Shown piece by piece: positions 1 to 11,300 of a DNA stretch of 64,000 bases; the first letter of the stretch is position 1, and each line of letters opens with the position of its first letter. The stretch spans positions 9,075,501-9,139,500 of the forward strand of contig CM040094.1 in assembly GCA_022496805.1 (NCBI GenBank), in the 5' to 3' direction. The notes under the pieces were generated by a model. The model did not search any database. It was not told the DNA's origin and saw nothing but the letters and a program-made list of their open reading frames with translations. This DNA comes from Pohlia nutans (lineage: Eukaryota > Streptophyta > Bryopsida > Bryales > Mniaceae). The position numbers were made by a program, and so were the translations under genes.

Positions 1-27
1 TTCAGAGAACCTACGTGCAAGTCATTA

Positions 28-45
28 TGGGACAGAGGGAGTAGT
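28..45. repeat. Terminal end of a Stowaway-like MITE
   Basis: The motif GGGACAGAGGGAGTA is the inverted terminus also found at 1438 and 2792, so the right end of a Stowaway-like element enters from beyond the window start. It lies downstream of DWF5 exon 11. Confidence 0.5.
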
Positions 46-132
46 AGCTTTAAAAACGTGTAAAGCACATAGCTAAATGAATCATGTATCATCACCCAAA
101 TACATGAATTAAAAAAAGGAGCACACTCCCAC

Positions 133-3100
133 AAAAATCATGAGCAAGGCTTCAACAAAGAAGTAAGAATCAAGTACGTGATTAAAAAGAGCAGGAACAC
201 TCCAAAAGAAACATCCCATGATCTCAAAGGCATAGTGGATGTGTCGTGCAAGCCCCCACCTGCACAGGAAAATAAAATAAAATAAAATATCTATGTAAGA
301 GTTTATAATATTAATCATGCCTCAAAACTTGCTTGACAAAACAAACAAACTTGGAAACAAATTTAGATATCAGGTAAACCACCCTATTTGTGTCATGATT
401 TGAAAGTCGCCTTATTTGTCCCACTATGTATTAGTAATGTACAGTCGGATACAAGTTGCTTACAAAGTTGCATAAAAACAGAGTCCCTTCTCTAAATTGT
501 AATGTGCTCGATATGACACCCATGGATCTACAAATTGAAAGGGACATTCCTACTCTAATCCTCTACTAGTAGGAATTTTTTCTTACCATACTTGCAATCT
601 TCAAAATCAATGCAGCCGCTTCATATAGGATCTACTTACTTTCAATGCTTACAAAAAAATTGTAAACATGTTGTACCCGACTGTACATATTGACCACAAG
701 GTGGCACAAATAGTGTAGTGTGGTTTACCTAAGCTACATGATTGTTCACTAGCAGACTACTCGCTTGGTCTGAAAATTATTGTCTTAGTTTTTGGTATTT
801 CATTTTTGCAATATTTGTCCTATGTTTTATACTTTAAACATGAGCCATGTCCACTTCAAACAGGGCGAACAATGAGAGTGACACAAAAAGTACATACTAT
901 TTAAGATTGACTGTTTTTCAAGTATTGAGAGCGCTGTTTTTGGCAGAATAAGTTTTAAGTTAAAACACCCCAAAAACTAGGGCGAACATGATACCAGCCA
1001 GAAGCAAGTAGAATAGTCTGCTTGTGCTCTCCCTTCTCAGTGATGTAGTGCGCTTGGATCTGCACAGTCCCATTGTCAATTGTGAGTTGAGCAACATTCA
1101 ACCGGAAAATTATTCAGCCCACAAGATAGAAAACTCTGCTTCTTGTAAGCAGCAGCAGCAAGTAGCATAAAATATTGAAAAAAAAATAACAATGGCTTAA
1201 TTTAGAATCTACAAACACTAATTTTCAGGTTCAAGTTTTGGTTTTTCACCTTGACGGGCATTATGCCCCACACCCTTGCCTTGGCATGCGTTTCTCGAAA
1301 CTCTTGACGCTGGTAATCAATCGAATATTGTGTGTATATACACAAGAAACCAGCAAACAAGATGTAAATTGCCACCTGTAGAGAGAAAAAGAACACGCCC
1401 ACGGGTTTGTAATGTGACAATTGCTTTTTGTAACATACTCCCTCTGTCCCACTAAAAAAAACCCGTGGTTCTTGGCGAGCTAACTTAACGCTTTCTTTTG
1501 CCGTCTCGATACTCAAAAAATGGTTTATCTTTCATAGTAGTATGTAGTTTTTGTGTCACTCTCATTGTCCATCCCAATTTGAAAGTGGACAAGGTTCACG
1601 TTTGAAGTATAAAATATAGGAAAAATATTGCAAAAACAAATGATCAGTTTAAAACCATGAATCCTTGGTACTTCAATGGTTAAGGAAGTGACGCCAACTG
1701 TGGTATTAAGGTTCATTAACTAATTGAAAGTTAACTAACCTATTGTGTGCCTGTAATCTAAAAATCACATGGTTTTCTTCTGTGTAGAGTGTGCCTGTAC
1801 TCCAAAAATCACATGGTTTTCTTCTGTGTAGGGTGTTATAGTTCTCAACCAAAAAAAGTTTCTAATGTGGTAAAGCAGTTGCATTAATGATGCAATACTT
1901 CAAGTAAGCTAACTAATGGGCAGTGAGGCTTTCAATTCAGTTAGTTATTCACTACTTAGAGGATTTAGAACTTCAACTGGTTTGAGCACAATTAGTTTAC
2001 TTGTCTAAAGTTACAGAGTTAATAAGTGAAAATGGACTACATAACGTTTGACAATCGGGAGGTTATTGGACATAATGTGAATCAAAAACATACACTTGAT
2101 GTACTTATGGTTGATCTAAGAGCTTTCATTCAGTATCAGGGTTACGAGAAATAACCATTTTTGACCCTCCAACCAAATCACAACTTGGCATTGTGAATGT
2201 AATCCATTGCAAGTTAATCAACGGGAGTTAGTACCAATTTTCTAATTAACACAACTTCAACAATGCCCACACCAACCAAGTGGCAAATTTAGATAACTGA
2301 AATGCTTGAAAGACGAGAAGATCGTACATATTTGCCAAGTTGCACTGGATGATTCACCAAATAGAGAGCAGGTGACGGGTACACAGCCGGTAACCAAACC
2401 ATGGCGCCCCAAATTTGGTAGAACCCAGCTGCACCAAGCTAACTCAATCATATAAGAAAATTTATCAAAATCATTACGCTGGTGTATGTTTAGTGAATGG
2501 AGAAGGGAAGTGTGCTTAGTGTCCTCTTTAATATGACCTCTGAAACGATACTCCCTCAGTCCTGATAAATAGTTTTTGGTGTGTTTTAAGTAAACGCTTT
2601 TTTTTTCTTTTCATTTTTCCCAAAAAAGCCATCCCAGCACTCAAAAAATGGTCTATCTTTAACAGCAGCATGTAGTTTTTATGTCACTCTCATTGTCCGC
2701 CCCATTTGAAGTGGACAGGGCTCACATTTGAAGTATAAATCATAGGACAAATATTGACAAAAACTAGGACAATTATTTCCAGACAGAGGGAGTATTCTAG
2801 AATATTCTAGCACACATTCAAATTATTATTTCAGGGCCTCAGGCAGTCAGAAAAAAGAGGTGAGGGTGTACGATGATCACCAGAAATTAAAAAAAGTTAC
2901 CTCGGTCATGCATCATGCTCAGGGTATTCAAGAAGCCACCCTCCCACCAAAAAAACTTGAATATATACGCTAATTGCAAAGTAGTAGTCACAAACATTGA
3001 GTCTGCAAGTTTTCCCTTTGACTCATACTGCACACAAGGCATTCGCAGCGTATCATTATGATGGAACACAGCTTTTGACATGAAAAAAAAAAACCATTGT

Positions 3101-6100
3101 TGAATGCAGGGAAACAACAAATAGGCGTAGTGCTCAAACTACATGTATGCCATCAGGAATTTAGGACCCCATGGATTTTAAACAATTTCCGTGTGACATC
3201 CGATACTTCATGGGTTCGCCTGAATTCGCACGGCTTCTACATTCACTCTTTTTGTTATCAACAAAGTGCAGAATCCGTGCAAAATTAACGCAAAATCCAT
3301 GCAAGAAATGTACAAACCCATGAAAGATTGGATGTCGCACAGAAATCGTTTAAAATCCGTGGAGTCCTAAATTCCTGATGGCTGAGACTCTCCTGTGAAG
3401 GATTTTGCACCGACGCACAAATGTAGTTGTACAAATGCTTGAAGAGTTAGTTCACCTGTTTGATAGCGAAGCAGATAACCAAACAAGCCCACGACATCAT
3501 GCCAAAGCGGCTGATGAAGTACAGTTTCAAATCGAAGTCCCTCCCTATCCTTGGGTACAGCTCCAGTCCCTATTGTCATGGTCAAATCACTACCATAAGT
3601 AAAAGATAGAGCTACAATCTGCCCTCCATAATATGACACTCCATATATAATGATATTATCGTTTCAAGCAATACACATGTGACAAGTCATTAGAGTTATC
3701 CTTAAAGTCACCTTGTGTTTGAATAACAGCTAAATTAGCTTTCCATGAGTTTGAAGACCACCAAGCTCTTACACACCTAATAACAAAAGACTACTAAGCT
3801 CTTCCTTACCTTTTAACTATTTTGGGTGAACAAATAAGAGTACATAAATGCAAAACTCCCGGTATCTTATTCAAACACAAGGTGACTTTTAGGAAAACTC
3901 TATTTTTGTGACCGATTCATGTCTGACACCTTGAAGTTAGGGCTTCCCATACATGTCATAATAGAGAGGGACAACTGTAAAGACAACAGGATGGAGCTCT
4001 TGGTAGACAAAAAGGTGACATTAAATCATCGTATTTGTTAAAATGGCAGAAACTGGCACTTTTCCAGATGCTCGTCTCAAACCTCAGATCTATTCCATTT
4101 GAGCAGAATATAACCATATGAGCATAATAGATGGGTCGCATTGTTAATACCCAGTAGAAGTCGATAAGAGGGTTTCCAGTAGAGCCCCAATCTGTCGATG
4201 AGGGATATGTGTAGCCCTGTAACGAAAACACAAACAAAGATGATCTGACCAATCCGTTAAATTAAATTCCATACATACATACCTCGATGCAGTATGATAT
4301 TTATGGTCACATATCCATCAGGAATCTCATGATGTGGATAATCAAGTACAGTCTACTCTCCATACAATGACACTCCATAATATGACTATTATTGTTTCAA
4401 GCAATACACATGTGACAAGTCATTTCTGTGACTAGTTAGGGATTCGCAAACATGTCATAATACAGAGGGATAACTGTACACAAAAGATGTAGACTAGTCA
4501 CCTGTGACTCTAGCCCCTAAAGGACCAAGAAGCCCAAATCAAGTCTCATATTTTTTAAGCGTGTTTGAATAGTTCCTATGTGTACTTCTTTTGTTCAAAT
4601 TTATTTATGTTTTGATCAACACATGCTATGTTCTTTACTGATTCTAGTGATGAAAAATTTGGTCCCATCTGAAATATATTCTTCACAATATGATCGATTG
4701 AATTGGACATTTTAAAACTACGATTCCTTAGTCCTTTAGGGGCTAGAAGAACTAAGACAGTTCCACAATCTATGGCAAGAATGTGCAGACGTAGTCATTC
4801 ATTTGAGAGCTATGAAAAGAGGTTACTCACTTTAAGAAAGATCAAGCAACACACGATAAAGCTGATGATAATGAGCGCTGAATAAATCTCACCGAGGTGA
4901 TCATAGACCCCCGCAGGATTGAAATGTTTTTCCCTGTTCATCCAGTACTTATTTCACAATTCAAGCAATAGTTGGATACCTCAAATGGTTGACCCAAAAA
5001 ATTTGACAGTCCAGCATTCTAAACCAACTCATATAAGAGGCAAACTAGTTCAACGTCGTATACCGGTATTAATGACACGATTGCAATATCAATTATTGAC
5101 AAAAATAACATCAACAAAATAATTGAGTTTTCAGTAAAATTAGACTTTTCAATCAATCATAGGGAGGCTTGCAATGGCGAAATGGCGGTCAAACCCCATT
5201 CACATCATTGTAAAGGTTGTGATCTAAATAGTAACATAAGCCCATTGCAAGCAATTGATTGTAGAGAAACCTCCCCATGAATTATAGGAAGGTCTCTTCG
5301 TAAACTACATCATACTTAGGGCCGCTTCACACTATGGCCGTCCAAGTCGAGAGGCTGTGGGATTGAGAGTCCAAACTTTGTTGAGAGTCCAAAGAAATCT
5401 ACTGAAAATAGGCAGTAAAATACAGTTTTCATTTTTTATGAAAAGAAATCGACAGCCTCTCAACCATAGTTTGGGTTTCCATTCTCGTCCGACCCAAACT
5501 TCCTCTCGAGAGGCCGTCATTTTGGTCAAAAAGTGTTGCCATGTAAGCATTTTGGAGGTCCACAGCCTTTGGACTTTGGCCTCTAGTGTGAAAAGTCGAG
5601 AGGCCGAACCCATGGTTTCTTGCAATTTGATTGGTGGAAATCGACGGCCTCTCAACCTTCGGCCATAGTGTGAAGAGGCCCTTATTTCACCTCCGCATGA
5701 TCTATCTCCCTATGATGTTCCTAAAAACAGACTAATTTGATCAAAAACCGTAATTTAATGTGAACATTGGAGCAGACAAAATGGCCTGATAACTACACTA
5801 AATCTTGTGCGGCACTAGCTCAAACTGTTGTGCTCTAGACTAGATGATGTCCAGCATGTGTTTAGACTTACTTGTGAGCAAAGTAGAATACAAACAGTGT
5901 GATAACGCAGCATGTAAAACCATTTTTCTGCAAGCCAGACGCCACTAGTTTAGGTCTGAGAAAGAAAGACTTGATACAAGATTAAAAAAATAAAAATAGT
6001 TGGGAATAACAACATTGCGTGCTTAGTTACCTTGTAGACAGGACGATTCCCTGTAGGAGAAATCACGCCAACGTGTCTCTCGCCTGGGACATAGACTTGC

Positions 6101-7435
6101 AGGAGAGCCTCAAAGACGCCAAAAGCAAAGATGAGCTTGCAGGCATAAAAACTGGGCATGGGCCAAATTTTGCGAACTCCCTCAAAGTTGTACGCTTTCC
6201 AGTATTTCCACATATTGAGAGCAGATCCGTCCAGGTTCACTATTGTGTGCCACCTGCTTGCCACACACCGACTTCTTTAGGTTTCCGAAATAATAAACCC
6301 GGGGAAAAAACATGCCCGCCTTCTAGAAAAATCCTCTCAGCAACGAAAACCCACTAAATCTGCAAGACTTTTTCATGCCCTAGAGCAGGAAAAGTAACGA
6401 AAGCAACACTCACTTGAGCTCCTGCAGCTCTGCATTATTATGTTGTCATTTGGTACACTCAAAGCAGAGCCCATGTAAACCAGTTCCAGTACCTCACGAC
6501 AATTACCAGCAGTAGAAAGAAATGTGAACAAACAAATAGAGTTCCTAGAGATTGCATTGCCACGGTTATACGTTCGAAAGCACACCCCATATACACTTCC
6601 ATTCTCATAGCACGATTTCAATGGTTCGCCAAAATCTTGGTTTGCATAACATAGAAAAGGTTTGTCATTCATTTAATCCAAGAGACAAACGAAAGGATTT
6701 TAATCCTGAAGTGGCCAAAAGTGGCCGCTTCCATGTTGAAATAAATCATTTAGGAAGGTAAACAAAATGTAGCAATAGAAAGAAGAAAGCATACAGTCTA
6801 CCCTCCATAATATGACGATATTATTGTTTCAAGAAATACACAGGTGACAAGTCATAATCCATGCCTGCCACCTTGAAATTAGGGCTTCCCAAACATGTCA
6901 CAATAGAGAGGGACAACTATACCCTACATTTCTGATCAAAAGTTATGATAATCGACTGCTAGCTTCCAAAGTGGACTTCCTATTTTTTTAGCTTGGGCAT
7001 AAACTTACAGGCATGCTGAAATAAATCATTTAGGAAGGTAACAAAATGTAGCAATAGAGAGAACAAATCATACAGTCTACCCTGCATAATATGACGATAT
7101 TATTGTTTCAAAAAAGACACAGGTGACAAGTCATAATCCATGCCTGCCACCTTGAAATTAGGGCTTCATAATAGAGAGGGACAACTATACCCTACATTTC
7201 TGATCAATGTTTAAAAAAGTTATAATAATCGACTACGAGCTTCCAAAGTGGACTTGCTATTTTTTTTTTTAGCTTGGGCATAAACTTACAGGCATACGAC
7301 GATGATGGGGCCGAGCAAAATCAAACACCCCATTGCAATGTAGCTGACCCTCTTGGAATGGGCACTGACAGACGCATCATTCTGGTACTGCGACATCTCA
7401 ACGTAGGCCTTCCGAATGGGAGAACGCCTCCCCAT
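133..7435 (-). CDS. DWF5: Sterol delta-7 reductase (7-dehydrocholesterol reductase), 3' partial
   Basis: Reduces the C7-C8 double bond of 5,7-dienols with NADPH in the ER membrane, late in plant sterol and brassinosteroid synthesis (known for the family). Exons read on the minus strand: 7435-7290, 6253-6031, 5927-5872, 4933-4831, 4216-4151, 3569-3456, 3027-2901, 2428-2328, 1375-1250, 1059-995, 259-133. All join in phase at GT-AG sites, giving 418 residues. The family signature GNPLIDFYWG plus LELYPR spans exons 5-6 (residues 190-205); KFFWWE lies in exon 7 and the cofactor-region WGLARHIHY at about 377-385 in exon 11. Hydrophobic segments recur throughout, as expected of a polytopic protein. 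The final exon, with the RD-x3-C-x2-KYG motif, lies left of the window. The start is the only ATG before the first hydrophobic helix; an upstream non-coding exon is possible. The last donor (GTGGGA at 132-127) is weak and chosen by phase. Introns 1, 3, 4, 5, 6 and 8-10 carry repeat insertions. Confidence 0.93.
372..730. mobile_element. MITE with AGGTAAACCAC ends, DWF5 intron 10
   Basis: The left end AGGTAAACCACCC is repeated inverted as GGTTTACCT at the right. The inverted similarity continues inward for about 80 bases (CACAAATAG and GTACAGTCGG blocks on both arms). No clear target duplication is seen. There is no coding capacity. It lies between exons 10 and 11 of DWF5. Confidence 0.6.
775..900 (-). 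repeat. Decayed Stowaway-like MITE fragment
   Basis: The segment matches, in inverse orientation, the interior of the element at 2551-2792: the blocks around TTTGTCCTATG, GTCCACTTCAAA and GAGAGTGACA recur. Termini are degraded, so limits are approximate. It is within DWF5 intron 10. Confidence 0.5.
1438..1640 (+). mobile_element. Stowaway-like MITE, right end lost
   Basis: TA is followed by CTCCCTCTGTCCC, the classic Stowaway (Tc1/mariner superfamily) terminus. The interior matches the element at 2551-2792 in the same orientation (TCAAAAAATGGT, GTGTCACTCTCATTGTCC, TTTGAAGTATAAA). The right terminus is absent, so the end is approximate. It is in DWF5 intron 8. Confidence 0.65.
1745..1832. repeat. 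Two-copy 44-bp tandem duplication
   Basis: Units 1745-1788 and 1789-1832 both begin GTGTGCCTGTA and contain AAAAATCACATGG and TTTTCTTCTGTGTAG, differing at a few bases. It lies in DWF5 intron 8 and has no coding role. Confidence 0.85.
2551..2792 (+). mobile_element. Stowaway-like MITE with TA target duplication
   Basis: TA at 2549-2550 and TA at 2793-2794 flank inverted ends CTCCCTCAGTCC and CAGACAGAGGGAG. Length 242 bp, no coding capacity. This is the most complete copy of the family in the window; relatives lie at 1438 and 775. It sits in DWF5 intron 7, upstream of exon 8 on the minus strand. Confidence 0.85.
3149..3382. mobile_element. 234-bp inverted-repeat MITE, DWF5 intron 6
   Basis: The left end GCCATCAGGAATTTAGGAC is exactly mirrored at the right end, and similarity between arms continues inward (GGATTTTAAACAATTT against AAATCGTTTAAAATCC). 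The whole element could fold into one long hairpin. No convincing target duplication was found and the superfamily is not assigned. Confidence 0.75.
3615..3977 (+). mobile_element. Pogo/Tigger-like MITE carrying a nested MITE
   Basis: TA flanks (3613-3614 and 3978-3979) enclose ends CAATCTGCCCTCC and GAGGGACAACTG, related to CAGTCTACCCTCC in the copies at 4349, 6794 and 7073. CAGT-type ends with TA target sites resemble pogo/Tigger elements (inference). The interior is interrupted by the element at 3693-3900. It is in DWF5 intron 5, just upstream of exon 6. Confidence 0.75.
3693..3900. mobile_element. Nested 208-bp MITE with TA duplication
   Basis: TA at 3691-3692 and 3901-3902 flank inverted ends GAGTTATCCTTAAAGTCACC and GGTGACTTTTAGGAAAACTC; both arms also share CTTGTGTTTGAATAA. 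Sister copies of the host element (4349, 6794) lack this block at the same point, supporting a separate later insertion. Confidence 0.8.
4349..4476 (+). mobile_element. Pogo/Tigger-like MITE, short copy
   Basis: TA (4347-4348, 4477-4478) flanks ends CAGTCTACTCTCC and GAGGGATAACTG. At 128 bp it is the same family as 3615, with the shared core TTGTTTCAAGCAATACACA. It is in DWF5 intron 4. Confidence 0.8.
4514..4742 (+). mobile_element. PiggyBac-like MITE flanked by CTAG
   Basis: The ends CCCCTAAAGGACCAAG and CTTAGTCCTTTAGGGG are inverted. CTAG stands on both sides (4510-4513, 4743-4746) where this superfamily normally shows TTAA. Right-hand sequence (TGATCGATTGAATT, ATTTTAAAAC) matches the longer element at 36925-37724, so this 229-bp copy looks internally shortened. 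It is in DWF5 intron 4, 88 bases from the exon 4 donor. Confidence 0.75.
5319..5681. mobile_element. PIF/Harbinger-like MITE with TTA duplication
   Basis: TTA (5316-5318, 5682-5684) flanks inverted ends GGGCCGCTTCACACTATGG and CCATAGTGTGAAGAGGCCC. A 3-bp TTA duplication with GGSCC-type ends is typical of Tourist/Harbinger elements. Internal subrepeats such as GTCGAGAGGC occur in both orientations. A relative lies at 39766. It is in DWF5 intron 3. Confidence 0.82.
6794..6919 (+). mobile_element. Pogo/Tigger-like MITE (duplicated copy 1)
   Basis: TA flanks enclose CAGTCTACCCTCC and GAGGGACAACTA. Same family as 4349; it lies in the left unit of the 280-bp duplication. Confidence 0.78.
7073..7187 (+). 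mobile_element. Pogo/Tigger-like MITE (duplicated copy 2)
   Basis: TA flanks enclose CAGTCTACCCTGC and GAGGGACAACTA. It was carried along in the right unit of the local duplication; a short stretch near its right end has been lost compared with copy 1. Confidence 0.78.
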
Positions 7436-8302
7436 GTTGCTCAAATTCTCACCACAGGTTTAAGAAAATTCAGTAATCAATCCCATGCATCATCAAGCCT
7501 CCGAATTACAAACCAAAAATCCCCTAAAAACATCATTTCGGCCCATCCACTGTTGTTGGACCAACCGTCTCCTTGGCATTGATGTCGTCCAGTGACCTGC
7601 ATGATGGCCATTCAACCGTCCTGGGCTGCACTCTCTAACCCTCATGGTCTCACATCATGCATGCGAAATTCACGTATTTCGTTCGTCAGGGAAAATGCAT
7701 CATCGAAAATTTGGTTGAAAGAAGACATAGGTTTTGTTAACTACCTGCCTTTGGATCTCCCTACTGAGCTTCGTCATTGTAAACTCCGTGTTTGGAGACA
7801 CCAACCGGTAACGTAGGTCCGATCTCCCTTTCACACCTGCAGGTTTCCAAACCGCATGACACTGGAAAAGAGAGGAGCCTCAAACAATGTTCACACTGTA
7901 GGTAGGAAGTAGATGCGAAAGGAATATTCAGCAAACCAAGGACAGGATCTGTCAAAAGACGTCACGAAACAGGGAGGCACGTGACAGAGTATTATTCAGA
8001 AATGGTCCTCTACTCAGAAAGCCGGAGGACAGTCTCCAGCCAAGAGTGTTCCACCATATATTGGCCCATATGTACAGTTGCCTGATTCACAACTTCATGA
8101 TAACCACAGAGAACATCAACACTATGCTACGTAAGTAATAAAGAGTTAACTCAATGTGACTGTAGAAAAACCTCATGGGTACACAAAAGCGATCGAGAAT
8201 TCATACAGGTGAAGGCTAGAAAACAACAACGAGAAGCTAGCTAGCCTCCTACTCCACAAGCACTAAAGAACTTCAGTGCACAGAACTAGACACATCAACA
8301 CA
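7436..8302. other. Spacer: DWF5 upstream region and TOL 3' flank
   Basis: These 867 bases separate the DWF5 start codon from the TOL stop codon; both genes run leftward. The stretch must hold the DWF5 promoter and 5' UTR and the TOL 3' UTR. I see no further coding exon and no repeat element in it. Confidence 0.6.
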
Positions 8303-11300
8303 TCAAGGACCCGCCTTGCTCGTATTTGGGGTCTTATTTGCAAGACTCGCTGCTTTGAATTTCGCATTCACGCTCCGCAAATCCACCAAATCGTTGAACA
8401 GCGTGTCAGGTGATTTCACCGAAGGTTTTGAAGCTCCACTGGTGTACTGTGATGTTGCGAAAGGCGAGGATTGACCGTATGCGCTCCCCCTCTGGTTGAG
8501 GTACTGCATGCCGAAATTTTCACCAGGACCTGTTCCCACTGAGCCTAATCTCGCAGGCTCGTTCGAAGTCCAAGATTGGGGAGCCGATGGCTGGCCTTGA
8601 CTGGAGTACCCTGCATACCCTGTTCCCGGATACTGTTGTTGCATCCCTGAATTCCACGCTGTGTTGTTACCGCCGTATCCGTAAGCCGCCTGCGAGGGTC
8701 CTTGCCATTGCTGGTTTACCTGCGTGTCCTCTTGCCAGGGCGGTGGGGTTGAGGGCATGGGCTGCGGTTGCGGCTGATAATATTGCTGCCCTCCAACTGG
8801 CTCTGTTGATTGAGTTCCGTAAAACGAACTCTGCGGCCGCGGACTACCGACGGTAGAAGATGCAGTCCATGAAGGCTCGGAACGTAGCACGGGTGTTTCT
8901 GCATAGCTCTGTGGAGGATACGCTGGGGTCACAGCTTCTGTAGGTGGAGTTGCCTGAAAAGGCGTGGAGTCAAAAGGGTTGGCAAATCCCTCGGGTGCAG
9001 GTAAAGCCAACAGATCCTCTACCTTTTGCTCCTGCTTCTGTTGAGGTTGATCAATGACCGTCAATGCCATTGAGGTTGAAGAACTCGCTTCTGGCTGGCT
9101 AGTTTCACCACTCAGAAGCTGATATGTTGGATCGCCACTGAGGAGGTCAAATGTTGCATCAGCAGGTGCTGCTGCACTACCAACAGCAGCACTCGAGCTT
9201 GGTGCGGCAGCAGCAGGCCTTTTGCTTGAACCAGGAGGGGGAGGTATTGAAAGAGCTGGGAAAATCGTGCGCGCACTACCCTTTGGTCTTACTGCTGCTG
9301 CTGTTGCTCCTGCTGCTGCTGCTTGAGGTGAACTTTGAGCTTCTGTTTGAGTCTGCACTCTGCACAAGAACATAGACTTTAATTCACCGCGATACATTCA
9401 TATAGTATCACAACACAAGATAACTAGAAACCACACCAAAATCACCAATGCAAGACAAAACACTGAGCAAGTATATTTTGAAAGCTTTCTGTGATTTATA
9501 AGGATACTCTCAACCAAACGAGGATTTGAATCTTACTTGGTGGGAGACTGAGTCTTCCTCTCAGGGGATGAGTCAGGGATGGGGGCTCCAGACAAAAAGG
9601 CGTCGTATCTAGCAAGAACTCGCTGCAATTCATCGTTCAAAGATAAACCCTGCATGAGTAATTGCTCATCTCTGCACATGCAACCCACCCGAGACAATAC
9701 AGTGTCAACCAAAGTAAACACCGCTTCATTAATGTGAAAACACAAAATTATGTTTTGAATTTGAGCTGCGAATTTCATGGGGTTAGCAATCACCAACCCT
9801 CTCATCATGCAATATTTTAAGAGTATATTCAAGGGGATTTGCAATCAACAAACCCCCTTGTCCTACAATTCTACACTTTTTTCTTTCAAGTTTAGAACAA
9901 AAGTGCACGTTGTGTGTGCACTTTCAACAGAAGCAGTGTTGGTATCTAAGATACGTTAATAGGAAACGACAAGATGTTAAGCCAAATCTACCTCTTATCA
10001 ACCCACTAAATAATCTACACACAACCAAAAAACAGAGAAATGGATGATCAGGAAGGTCGTACGAAGTGATGTTAACGAGCTGCATGACGCGATGCTGATT
10101 TATTCGACATTGATCTACAAGCTCCACAATAACTTCCTCCTTCGCAGACTGCTCATTGGCCAAAGCATTATGAGGTTTGTCAGGACGTCATCCAAACTTT
10201 GCCAACAATCCATCAACCTGGCACAAAACTCTGAATGTACAACACAAGCTAGAATAAAACCAAAATTATTTTTTAAAAGCCAGCAAAAACCTTAAAAGAC
10301 ATGAAGATGAACATGTTAAGTTGACTCCAGATAAAAGAGCATCTCCAGCGGTGCTCCCTGGCCCTGAACTTTAGATGATTTATGAACAATTTCATCCAGT
10401 ATTCAGGAAAAGTCCTTGAGATTCTTCACTTTACACTGAAAAATGGGGAGAGGATTCAGGGCCCGAAAAAATTCTGAACATAATTCTGCTTGGAGTTCAG
10501 ATTCAGGTACTGATCGCTGGAGCTGCTCTGAGGTTTTGTTTTCGTTTTCAGTTTTTTTTTATATATATATATATTATTTATTTATTTTTCCCCTTGGCAC
10601 CCAATAAGGCAAGTTATACGCAACATGGACTTCTACCCAAAGAAGATCCTCAGAGTTAAAATGCAAACCATTCGGTCTTTTGGATTCAATGCCAAAACCA
10701 TATCCTGTAAGAACTCCACCAGGGTTTGAGCTTGCTTGATATCTGATAAGCTGATGCACATTACACACGAAATGTCTGTGAGTGGATTTAAAGAATGCAA
10801 CTTTAAAAAAAGTATCAAAATAAAAAGAAACAGTACCTAAGAGAATATCAGCAACTTAAGCCCTCGTAAACCCGAGCAACCACGAGTTAGTTTGTTTGCT
10901 TCAAATTGAATTGCAGTTCAAACTTTTACTGTTTCTACTAAAATACCTCATTCCTGTAAAATTCTCTGGGTCCACGGATAATGGGGAGGGTGTTCCCGGA
11001 GACCGTGGTCCATGTGGACGTTGGGAACGAGGACTGGCAAGAGGCTGCGATTGAGGAGGGGTGAAAATGGGGGGTGATGGCTCTCCTCCACGCCTTGGAA
11101 ATTCTACACCTGCTTTCTGGAAAACAACATAAACCAAAAGAAGGGCTGAATGCTGACCAAAAGAAGTGATCTCCAAAATGAATATGAGAAAAGACAAAAA
11201 CCAAGTTCAAAAGGTACACTAACACAGAGAAAAAAAGAAATATAGGAAACCTTTGCCGAACCTGCAATTCACTGTATGCCATATAATACTGTGGATACCG

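Larger units (their letters stand above)
6732..7291. repeat. Tandem duplication (about 280 bp x2) spanning a DWF5 splice donor
   Basis: Units of about 280 bp (6732-7011 and 7012-7291) share TGAAATAAATCATTTAGG, GTAGCAATAGA, a pogo-like MITE, and TAGCTTGGGCATAAACTTAC. Each ends with the exon-edge sequence ACTTACAGGCAT, so the authentic exon 1 donor (7289-7284) has a copy at 7008-7003 inside intron 1. Confidence 0.88.

Noticed and set aside
8587..9375. Plus-strand ORFs of 74-89 residues rich in Leu, opposite TOL exon 9
   Set aside because: They mirror the Ala/Gln-rich coding repeats of TOL (GCAGCAGCA gives CTGCTGCTG) and have no motif of their own.
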